Source: Endocalyx cinctus (Eukaryota > Ascomycota > Sordariomycetes > Amphisphaeriales > Apiosporaceae). Taken from it: a stretch of 64,000 nt of DNA. Positions 56,254 to 64,000 of this stretch are shown here, piece after piece; the first letter of the stretch is position 1, and every line of letters begins with the position of its first letter. A program made the position numbers and the translations under genes. Below the pieces are notes generated by a model, which saw only the letters and a list, made by a program, of their open reading frames with translations, did no database searches and was not told where the DNA came from. The stretch spans positions 1,798,001 through 1,862,000 of the forward strand of contig BCKC01000006.1 of NCBI GenBank assembly GCA_001600455.1. The letters run 5' to 3'.

Positions 56254-56857
56254 GAAGAACGGGAAAGTCTTCTGCTTATCTTTTTTTTTTCTCTTGGTCC
56301 TATGTCATATATCATTTGTATCTATACTCCAAAGGGTTACGACGTCAGGACACCTGTATACCCACCCTATTTAAAAGAAATGTACATGTACTTTTTATAG
56401 TAGACCTGCTTCCAGCAAGGATCATCGATCCAATTGAGCAGTATTGCTGTACCGCTTCCCTATTTTCAAATAACGCCATATATATATTTGGATAACAACC
56501 TAGATTTGTGTGAAGTCTCAATTTGTTATCCTCTGCATATTAAAGTTTTCAGAAGTGGTAGATGGATTACACATCCAAGACATGTACGCGCCCCAATATT
56601 AAACTTGAGCCACAGCCACAACTCTAAAGACAATCCGAGTCCTCCCTTAATTCAAAAAGAATGTGTCCTCTCAACCGATTACCTAGAATTCCCTCCGTGA
56701 GTATTTCCGAATCGTTTGTAGTCTGTAAAGATATGTCACTCAATCTTGCATCTTTGGTTGTGTTCATAAATTAAGTTCGTATTACATGTATATATCGATA
56801 AGAACCGCTATCTAATTCTCTGTATATCGTCATGTATCTCTTCCCGTCTCTCTATAT
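56254..56857. other. Intergenic 3'-3' spacer, no supported gene
   Basis: 604 bp between convergent genes; AT-rich, with a T-run near 56280. An 88-codon frame has no family resemblance. Confidence 0.45.
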
Positions 56858-58783
56858 CTATATCTGTATCGGTTTACTCGACTCCGCGCCCGTCAAATCC
56901 TCAACGAACCCCAAGCGATCCCGCTTCGGATCCAGCGCCCTCGCGTACTCGAGGAGCAACCTCCACGTATAAAGCATCATATCCTCCCTCCTGAGGACCC
57001 TCAAGGCCCAATCCTGACCCGCCTGCGCGATGCGACGAGCCTCCTCGTCGTGGCCGCCGTCGAGGAAGTATTCCATGACGCCGTAGATGTCGACGAAGGA
57101 GTTGTCGAAGGGGACGAAGTGCAGCCACGGCAGCATGCGGTCGTCGTGCCACTCGGCGTAGATGGTCGCTTTGAGGGGGCAGCTGGTGCTCTGGAGGAAC
57201 CCGCGCCACCGGCCCGAGAACGAGTTCCCGTCCACGTCCGGGAGGTACTTCCAGTCGTACTGGGCCTTCATCGACTTGGACTCGACGATCTCGAAAAAGG
57301 GCTCCGTGTACGGGCAGTCCTTCCGCTCCCGGCCTATCCAGTCGTACCGGGGAGGCCAGCACACGAGCCGGTTCAGCCCGACGTCGCTCCACGAGCTCAG
57401 CCAGGCCCCGAGCCGGCCTTCCTTCTGCGCCCGCAGCCGGTACGTCTCGGCGAGGTCGAGGTTGAAAGTCTGGCCGGCGCCGGCGTCGCCGGCTTCCACG
57501 CGCGCGACTTCGGTGCCGTTGAGCATCTGGACGAACCGGTGGCGTTGGTAATGCCACCAATTATCCTCCTGGTTGCGGCCGCCGCTGGCGGTGCCCCTCC
57601 ACACGAGCGCGTCCTTCTTGTCGGCCCAGGCGCCGCCGTGGTTCGCGCCGCCTGTGTACCGCACCTTATCCGTGAGGTAGACGGCGCCCGGGAGCAAGAG
57701 CTCGTTGTTCCGCGGCATCTTAGAGCCGCTGAAGAAGGGGAAAAGTTTCGTCGACGTCGACATGGTGAAGGCCTCGATGAACGCGCCGTGCATCCCGCGC
57801 AGGTGCGGTTGCAGGCACGGGTCCTGGGCTTCGGTGAAATTCTGGATGAAGCCGTCCTTCATGTACGACATGGACGCCGTCGGAAATACCTCGCTGATAG
57901 GTTCCGAGGGTTTAGAGATGCTCGAGAATTTCTGCGCGGGGCTGTCGGGAGGGCACGAGGCTTTCAGATATTCCCAGTATCTTTTCGCGTCATCAATCCA
58001 TTCTGGCCTATAGGAGTCCGGGTCGGCGCTTTCGTCGGTGAAGCTAGTGTATTTGCTAATAGCCTCGTTTGGCGGAAACAGTTCGCGCGAGCTTTGTTCC
58101 TTCATCATATAGCTGGTGATATCCTCCCATGGTACGAGTACCCGGGGCTCGTCAATGTGGTTGATCGGGATATCAAGGTCCGGTAGATAGGGTAGCATTT
58201 CCCGAATAAGTTTCGTCCATATATCAGCCACCTCGATTCCCTTATCGCCTTTTAGGGTGACCACTTTCCCGTCCCTAATTCGAATTATATAAGGAGAAGC
58301 AGCACTCGCGCGCCGCCGCATCTCTAGAGGATCTAGTCCCCAGAACGGGCCGACATCATGATAGATGCGATCAAAGAATTCTTCAACCACGATCGAGTCT
58401 GTGTTCTTGGCCACTTCAAACCATTGATCGAAGCCCGGCGGAGGATGGCGACCGCGGCGCTCACGATACTTCGCGGCTGCTTGCTCAAGAGTAAAAGATC
58501 GCTTTTCAAGCAATTTAGAGAAGGTGGCGTGGGCGTTTTCAATGAGCCCGGAAATCGGGTGGGCATCGGCCTTAACATACGAGGGTGGAGCATAGTTTTG
58601 CTGGCTGCCTCCACTTTCATTTACCTCCCCTAGCTTGGACGAGCCGCCTCCTGTCCATGTCGAAGTGCCAAAAAGAATACTGGTAAGGCTGTCAGACTCA
58701 TCTTGAAAGGCCACGTAAAATGCAAGCACGATCACGAAGACAACAAGGATAATATATTTCAGCAAATTCCGTTTGACAATCAT
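56858..58783 (-). CDS. GT90 / CAP10-type glycosyltransferase, type II membrane protein
   Basis: Probably a Golgi glycosyltransferase of the GT90 family (CAP10, lipopolysaccharide-modifying-like), which in Cryptococcus relatives adds xylose to surface glycans. 641 aa in one exon. A short cytosolic N-terminus is followed by one TM anchor at residues about 9-26 ('LKYIILVVFVIVLAFYVAF') and a lumenal stem. The catalytic region has GT90-like landmarks: 'KDALVWRGTASGGRNQEDNW', 'RHRFVQMLNGTEVARVEAGD', 'PFFEIVESKSMKAQYDWKYL', 'DVDGNSFSGRWRGFLQSTSC', 'ATIYAEWHDDRMLPWLHFVP' and 'FDNSFVDIYGVMEYFLDGG'. GC-rich in the 3' half. The donor sugar and acceptor are unknown. Confidence 0.9.
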   Translation of the reverse strand: MIVKRNLLKYIILVVFVIVLAFYVAFQDESDSLTSILFGTSTWTGGGSSKLGEVNESGGSQQNYAPPSYVKADAHPISGLIENAHATFSKLLEKRSFTLEQAAAKYRERRGRHPPPGFDQWFEVAKNTDSIVVEEFFDRIYHDVGPFWGLDPLEMRRRASAASPYIIRIRDGKVVTLKGDKGIEVADIWTKLIREMLPYLPDLDIPINHIDEPRVLVPWEDITSYMMKEQSSRELFPPNEAISKYTSFTDESADPDSYRPEWIDDAKRYWEYLKASCPPDSPAQKFSSISKPSEPISEVFPTASMSYMKDGFIQNFTEAQDPCLQPHLRGMHGAFIEAFTMSTSTKLFPFFSGSKMPRNNELLLPGAVYLTDKVRYTGGANHGGAWADKKDALVWRGTASGGRNQEDNWWHYQRHRFVQMLNGTEVARVEAGDAGAGQTFNLDLAETYRLRAQKEGRLGAWLSSWSDVGLNRLVCWPPRYDWIGRERKDCPYTEPFFEIVESKSMKAQYDWKYLPDVDGNSFSGRWRGFLQSTSCPLKATIYAEWHDDRMLPWLHFVPFDNSFVDIYGVMEYFLDGGHDEEARRIAQAGQDWALRVLRREDMMLYTWRLLLEYARALDPKRDRLGFVEDLTGAESSKPIQI

Positions 58784-60918
58784 TCTCTTGCCGTGATAAT
58801 TAAATGCCGGATTGAATACGCAATCAGGCGTTTTGGTCCTAGGTGTCTTGGAGAAGGGGTAGAATAAAAAAAAAAAAAGGAGAAAATCAAATTGGTCTAA
58901 AAAGAATTAAAGCGCGTGGTAAGGACAAACGGCGAATGCTGACTTGTCACGATCAAAGCAACATAACCAATGAAAATAATGGAAATAGCGCTATTGTGCG
59001 CATTAAACAAAAGCCACCATTAGTGTACTTCTCATGACAAGGTAAATAGTAATGATAACGATAAATGATGATGTTAGAAAAAATGGTGAAGCTGAATAGA
59101 GGCTGCTCTTTTTTTTTTTTTTTTTGGTTGGTACAGTAAGATTGTAAATGTAGCACAGCCCTACGGGATTGTCAATACTAAACATACGCAATAATGCTTA
59201 TCTCTATCCATTAAAGTAGAATGATTACCCCTGACTGCTATTAGATTCGAAGTGATAGCAAGGCAGGCAAGGGTAAACTGGGGATAATATCTACTACAAG
59301 TACTACAAATAGCGTGCTAGCGAATAAGGAAGAAGGTGTCAGGGGTGCAATTTGCTTAGCAGTTTATTCGCCAACATCTTGATTTCAGCTGTCGGGCCCT
59401 CGTGGCTGCAGGAATCTTAGTATCAAAAGAACCATCATCATGATCCCATTTTATATTCAAAGTCAGCTGGGGAAAAGGGTACGAAAATTTATAAGGCAAA
59501 AGGCAATGAATTCAATTGTAATCATTTTGTTTTATATTTTGATGAAAAATTAAGTAATTATGTGTCTGCGCCTAATATCGCGTACACCGGCGTTGTACTA
59601 AAGAGACTAAAGAGGTAGCGACTTTTGGAAGCCTCACAAGCCATGCTTACTTAAGTACCTACTAAAGAGCCCTGGAGGTATGTAAGTGCACGTAAAAGTA
59701 AATACCTTACCAAAATCCATAATACGAGCAACACGAGAATAGGAAAGGAGTTAGGTTTTTTGTTTTTTTTTTTTTGTCTCCTTTCGCAGGCAACCTACAT
59801 AAAGAAAAGACAAAAAGACAAAGAGACGTAGAGATAATTGATATGGATATATCCATGTTCTTAATCGCAGATGCCTAGTATCGTGTATTAAGCTGTGGTC
59901 TTAATAGGTACACGTAGAGGAAAGACATGTTCCTATTTGATACGTAAATCAACTACCCGTAAACAGCTAGGTACCTACCTACCTAGGTAGACAGCTAGAT
60001 AAAGTACCTACATATTCTGTAAGAAAGGAAGCAAGACCTTAAAAGGTTTCAACTACAAGAAGCACAGCCTGTAAGCCACCTGAGACAGTGCATAAACGGG
60101 CTCATTTTAGTGATATCCCATACTATATCTTATCAATTTTAGCTCATTGGTCAAAGTTAGTACCTTATCGGTATGACTAACTGGAGCTGTGGAGGTAAAC
60201 ATCTTCTTTCCCATGCTAATTTCAAAGAACCTACTCCTGTATATACGTAAGTGTACATCATATCTGAAGCTTCTTTAGAATCAGATTTTATTTTTACTGT
60301 TTTAGTATAAGTCAATAGTTCCAAGGTTATACTAAATCTCGCGCCTGAAGGTCTGGAATTTCACAGCTACTGTCGGTACCCTTCCTAGTGCTGATGCTGC
60401 CTATTATTTTGTGGATCTCCTATGCCGTGATCCCTACGTCCTAGACGCCGTGTGGGGAATATTGAAAGAATTGTTCGGTTATGTGCTCCAGAATCTGAAG
60501 TCCTGCATCTGGGAGGAAGCAGAATGAAGTCAGTGATACGTGATATACTATTATCTTTACCAGGCTAAGCATGATCGCTGGTGCTGTAGTAGGAGCTCTT
60601 GGCGGGACTAAGGTAGGCTGTGATGTATGTCCTGCCGATGACTCAGTCCCTCTTTCATGTTGGTTCGGTATATGGGGAGGCACAGAGTGAACAAAGGTTA
60701 GGCTGATGTAGGTCTTGGGTTGGTATCTTCAAACCATCTGAATACTTAAAGGCGTGATTTCCTGCTGTTGTATTGTCCCTTTTCTTCTCATTCCCCTCAT
60801 TCTTCAGAGTTGAGATATTACAGCATCTCCATCCAGTTGATAGGCCTCTTTTTCCCTAAGTTGTTTACCTTCTCAACCAATTCTTTTCTCGTTATAATCC
60901 GTTTTCCCTCCAACCACA
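58784..60918. other. Intergenic region between divergent genes, no supported gene
   Basis: 2.1 kb with short unrelated frames. Low-complexity items: an A-run at 58867-58877, a T-run at 59110-59126 and 59765-59776, and a palindromic CTAGGTACCTACC microsatellite near 59968-59990. The last 150 bp before 60919 are CT-rich and promoter-like. Confidence 0.5.
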
Positions 60919-63729
60919 ATGGTTCGAACTAAGAACTCCGGTCGTCGTGGTGGCAGACGATCTGCACCTGCTCCGGCTACTCGTCAGCGTGAACATCACG
61001 ATCCGGACTTGCTCGCGGCCCAGAGGCGGGCAGAGCGATGTGAGAAGATACTCGCTGACCAACGTCGTGTCGAATCCAAATGGCGTCCCAAGATCCCCGA
61101 AGTTCGCAAAGTCAACTTCGAGAATTTCAAAAACCGTTTCCACGATGGCTCTTGCCCTGACTACGCCATCGAGGTATTGATGACTGGGCCAAATTATATG
61201 GCACAGATTCGACGCGAACAGGCCCTCCGACGCAAGGAAGAGATTGCGCGACTGCGTCAGAGCTACTGGCTTGGATATGGAAACAGCTCCAAGCAGAGCA
61301 CAAAACCTGCCGAGTCAAAGAGGGACGTCGAAGATCGTTTCCGAAGAAAGAGATCAGGGTCCGTGCAGGCTAGTGACACTGATATCCAAAAGATCCGTAT
61401 CCAGTCTCAGCCGGTCCTAGGACACCTTACTTCATTGCTTAACGATACGGAACAACGCTCTACACCCCGGACGTTTGCAAGGCCCTTCAAGGCTCTCGTT
61501 TATTTCCAACCTAAGATGAAGGAAATCCTTGCTACTCTTGAAGAGAAGTGGGCAGATTGCTGGGAAATAGATGACGCAAAAGCTACCGACACACCAGAAG
61601 ATGTCGAAGTCATCGAGAGCGAAGTTTCTCAGGACAAAGACTCCAACTCCGCAGACAATGAAGAGGAAACCGACGACGATGACGATGACGCCCAGTCCAT
61701 GGTTTCTGTCGATTCGAATGCCGAGGACGTCGACGGTCTAATGGACAGCGTCGAGGCCCTTCGTGACATGCGATGCTATGTTAACTTCATCGATAATGAG
61801 ATCATGCCTCTATATGACGTTTACAGCGGCTCTCATGCAGACAAGGTCAAATTTGACGACCTTTGGTGCCTATTCCGTCCCGGTGACCTGATTTACATGC
61901 CATCCGCGGGCGAAGTCACAGGTCGCTACCACGAAGTTTGGCGCATCTACCGCACGGAGATGCCAGATCCCGAGACGGACTACCCCAAGTCGGGATGGGA
62001 GTTCTTCGCGGATGAGTCGCAACAGGATAAGAAGGACAAATTCACCATATTTGCCTACTACATCGACCACGATGGTAGCGAATTCGGCGCCGTCCGTCAC
62101 AAATTTGAGCTTGAATCATTCGCCGGCGAGCGCCTCATCGAGTCCTTGGAGGTTTTCCCCATCCGCTACCAGCACAACTACCAGCAACTCCTAGACTCGC
62201 TGAAACTTCAGGGTCAAAACTTCCAGAAGTTCCTCACAGACCGACACCAGGCATACAACGCTTGGACATTGACCCGTAACCCACCCGCTGATAGCTCCGA
62301 AGCCGAGCATGAGATTCTAAGGGATGAGACGAGCGAGTTGATGCGACACCCTGAATTCGTCGAAAGCGACGTCATCGTGGACCTCGCGGAAGCGTACCAG
62401 AAGAATCCAGACTGGCGGCCTAACTTCCACCACTTGACGCTCTCGAAGTCAATCCGATGCGACACCGACGTGGACGACATGGGCATTAATTACTGGAAGG
62501 GCGGTGGCTCGCGTCAGACCCTGTCTTTCACGCAGCAAGAAATTGTGCAGAAGCAGGACGGCGTGGAGACGAGGCAGCGTCGCGAAAACCTCAACACCGA
62601 CACATTCCTACGACAGCGTGTCAAGGGCTCCCGCCGGTACGAGATGAAGCCCGACCTGCTCGAGCTTCGCCCCGAGGAGGACCTGATCCTGTTGCCTAAG
62701 CGCATGTTCGCTTACGCGCTGCGCGAGCGTCGCTTCGTGCCCGTGAATAACAACTTCCTCAAGCCGATCCGCCGCGAGCAGGGAGTCTTCGAGAGTCTTA
62801 AGATTCTAAAGGACTACAAGGATATCGTGCGGGGTCTCGTAGCATCCCATTTCCAGAAGAAGACCCTCGAGCGTCGCTACGTTGACATGTCGACCGAGGG
62901 ACCCAGTCAGGATCTCATCCAGGGTAAAGGTCGGGGTCTCGTCGTGCTGCTGCACGGTGTTCCCGGTGTTGGTAAGACAGCGACAGCCGAAGCGGTCGCC
63001 ATGGAGAACCGCAAACCGCTGTTCGTCATCACCTGCGGTGATTTGGGTCTAACGCCGCACGAGGTCGAGTCCTCGTTGACCAACGTGTTCCGACTAGCTC
63101 ACCTGTGGGACTGCGTCCTTCTGCTGGACGAGGCGGACGTGTTCCTCTCGCAGAGATCGAAGCTGGACATGAAGCGGAACGCCCTAGTATCCGTCTTCCT
63201 CCGGGTTTTGGAATACTACAACGGCCTGCTGTTCCTGACGACGAACCGAGTCGGCACCATCGACGAGGCCTTCAAGTCCCGAATCCACATGTCGCTGTAC
63301 TACCCGCCCCTAGACAAGTCGCAGACGCGCGACATCTTCCGGCTCAACATCGCCAAGCTGCGCGCCATCGAGGCCGACCGCCACGACCTGACGGGCGAGG
63401 CCGCCCTCGTCGTCGACGAGCGCGGCATCCTCGAGTTCGCGGGTCAGCACTACGAGGACCACGCCCGCTCTACGGGCTGCTGGAACGGAAGGCAGATCCG
63501 GAACGCGTTCCAGATCGCCTCCAGCCTCGCCCACTACAACTACGGCAACGCGGTCGAGCTGGCTCGCGCCAGGGGTCAGGCTGCTCCGCAGCACCCTGTC
63601 CTCGACAGGGGTCTCTTCGAGAAGGTGCAGATGTCGACCCAGAGCTTCGATAAGCACATGAAGGAGTCCAAGGGCTTCGGTGATGAGCTCCCGCTGAGAG
63701 GTACCTTCTACGAGGGGAGGCAGATCTAG
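60919..63729 (+). CDS. Fungal AAA-family ATPase, 936 aa, with large N-terminal domain
   Basis: An ATP-driven remodelling protein of the fungal AAA group that carries a long N-terminal region of unknown function (DUF7025-like pattern). Single exon. Residues 1-25 are basic. Residues about 240-275 form an acidic Asp/Glu patch. Residues about 290-400 contain 'FDDLWCLFRPGDLIYMPSA' and 'YHEVWRIYRTEM', the signature block I associate with this family. The AAA module is C-terminal: Walker A 'HGVPGVGKTATAEA' near residue 679, Walker B 'CVLLLDEADVF' near 732, and a sensor-1-like 'LFLTTNRVGTIDEAFKSRI' with an arginine. 'CWNGRQIRNAFQIA' is the lid (sensor-2-like). Cellular role unknown. A GC-rich ending supports the whole frame. 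Confidence 0.93.
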   Translation: MVRTKNSGRRGGRRSAPAPATRQREHHDPDLLAAQRRAERCEKILADQRRVESKWRPKIPEVRKVNFENFKNRFHDGSCPDYAIEVLMTGPNYMAQIRREQALRRKEEIARLRQSYWLGYGNSSKQSTKPAESKRDVEDRFRRKRSGSVQASDTDIQKIRIQSQPVLGHLTSLLNDTEQRSTPRTFARPFKALVYFQPKMKEILATLEEKWADCWEIDDAKATDTPEDVEVIESEVSQDKDSNSADNEEETDDDDDDAQSMVSVDSNAEDVDGLMDSVEALRDMRCYVNFIDNEIMPLYDVYSGSHADKVKFDDLWCLFRPGDLIYMPSAGEVTGRYHEVWRIYRTEMPDPETDYPKSGWEFFADESQQDKKDKFTIFAYYIDHDGSEFGAVRHKFELESFAGERLIESLEVFPIRYQHNYQQLLDSLKLQGQNFQKFLTDRHQAYNAWTLTRNPPADSSEAEHEILRDETSELMRHPEFVESDVIVDLAEAYQKNPDWRPNFHHLTLSKSIRCDTDVDDMGINYWKGGGSRQTLSFTQQEIVQKQDGVETRQRRENLNTDTFLRQRVKGSRRYEMKPDLLELRPEEDLILLPKRMFAYALRERRFVPVNNNFLKPIRREQGVFESLKILKDYKDIVRGLVASHFQKKTLERRYVDMSTEGPSQDLIQGKGRGLVVLLHGVPGVGKTATAEAVAMENRKPLFVITCGDLGLTPHEVESSLTNVFRLAHLWDCVLLLDEADVFLSQRSKLDMKRNALVSVFLRVLEYYNGLLFLTTNRVGTIDEAFKSRIHMSLYYPPLDKSQTRDIFRLNIAKLRAIEADRHDLTGEAALVVDERGILEFAGQHYEDHARSTGCWNGRQIRNAFQIASSLAHYNYGNAVELARARGQAAPQHPVLDRGLFEKVQMSTQSFDKHMKESKGFGDELPLRGTFYEGRQI

Positions 63730-64000
63730 ACTCCTAGATAATTTCACGATTACATACCTGTACGTAAAGTAGATCTTGAGCTGGGTAGACGGACTGTAAC
63801 CTGGGTTGTTTGGACATCGAAGGGTTATTTTTTTTTTCTTTTTGCAAGACAAAGTTATTCTTTTTTCATGTTCGGTATTTTCCCTGTGAGTTGGTTTAAG
63901 TTTCGATATATCTCATTGAAGAACACGAGATTTATCTGGAATCCTTGTTGGACTGTCCTTAAAAGAAATTTCTGAATTATATTATGAGTAACGCTTAGCA
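63730..64000. other. 3' flank of the AAA ATPase gene
   Basis: AT-rich, with a T-run near 63829-63843. Probably 3' UTR and intergenic DNA. The window ends here. Confidence 0.4.

Noticed and set aside
57050..58186. 378-codon plus-strand frame
   Set aside because: It is antisense to the GT90 gene in a GC-rich region, where shadow frames are common; the minus-strand protein has all the family motifs.

Overview
The window is nuclear DNA from a filamentous ascomycete (Pezizomycotina, probably a Sordariomycete). The evidence is many short spliceosomal introns (about 48-150 bp, with GTANGT-like donors), two HET-domain genes, a Zn2Cys6 regulator, a fungal rhodopsin-like membrane protein, fungal MET10, MET22 and KAR5 homologues, and diverged repeat pairs whose differences are almost all transitions, as repeat-induced point mutation (RIP) would leave. 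Coding density is moderate. No rRNA, tRNA, CRISPR array or bacterial-style operon was seen.

Layout. 0-3 kb: a Zn2Cys6 transcription factor, cut by the window edge, is divergent from an amidohydrolase/decarboxylase-like gene across a promoter that holds CGG palindromes. 3.9-5.3 kb: a conserved-looking protein of unknown function. 7-15.2 kb: two related HET-domain (vegetative incompatibility type) genes flank 4.6 kb of AT-rich, repeat-laden DNA that includes a roughly 0.98 kb element with terminal inverted repeats. 15.8-16.6 kb: a short-chain dehydrogenase. 18.3-19.8 kb: a five-exon rhodopsin-like membrane protein. 20-24.4 kb: three proteins of unknown function, one from a fungal family I recognise by its motifs. 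25-26 kb: a 3-hydroxyacyl-CoA dehydratase (PHS1/HACD type). 29.1-32 kb: a four-TM membrane protein convergent with a secreted bicupin of the oxalate decarboxylase/oxidase type. 33.7-37 kb: MET10, the sulfite reductase flavoprotein. 39-41.6 kb: a large unknown protein. 42.3-45 kb: a nitrilase-superfamily enzyme and a cysteine-containing, probably extracellular protein. 45.9-48.8 kb: a nine-exon GH3 beta-glucosidase. 49.3-50.4 kb: MET22. 52.5-54.4 kb: KAR5 (karyogamy), split over seven exons. 55.4-56.3 kb: mitochondrial ribosomal protein L6. 56.8-58.8 kb: a GT90/CAP10-type glycosyltransferase. 60.9-63.7 kb: a 936-aa AAA ATPase.

How the genes relate. Most are independent single genes. Two links are worth noting. 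The Zn2Cys6/amidohydrolase pair looks like a regulator and its target. MET10 and MET22 both serve sulfate assimilation but lie 12 kb apart, so linkage is loose. Several genes become readable only after splicing; I worked their exons out by hand from splice signals, reading-frame phase and family motifs, and list the exon borders in each entry.

I did not find a clearly new multi-gene system. The best leads are the altered lid motif of the bicupin, the CGG palindrome in the divergent promoter, and the unassigned TIR element between the HET genes.
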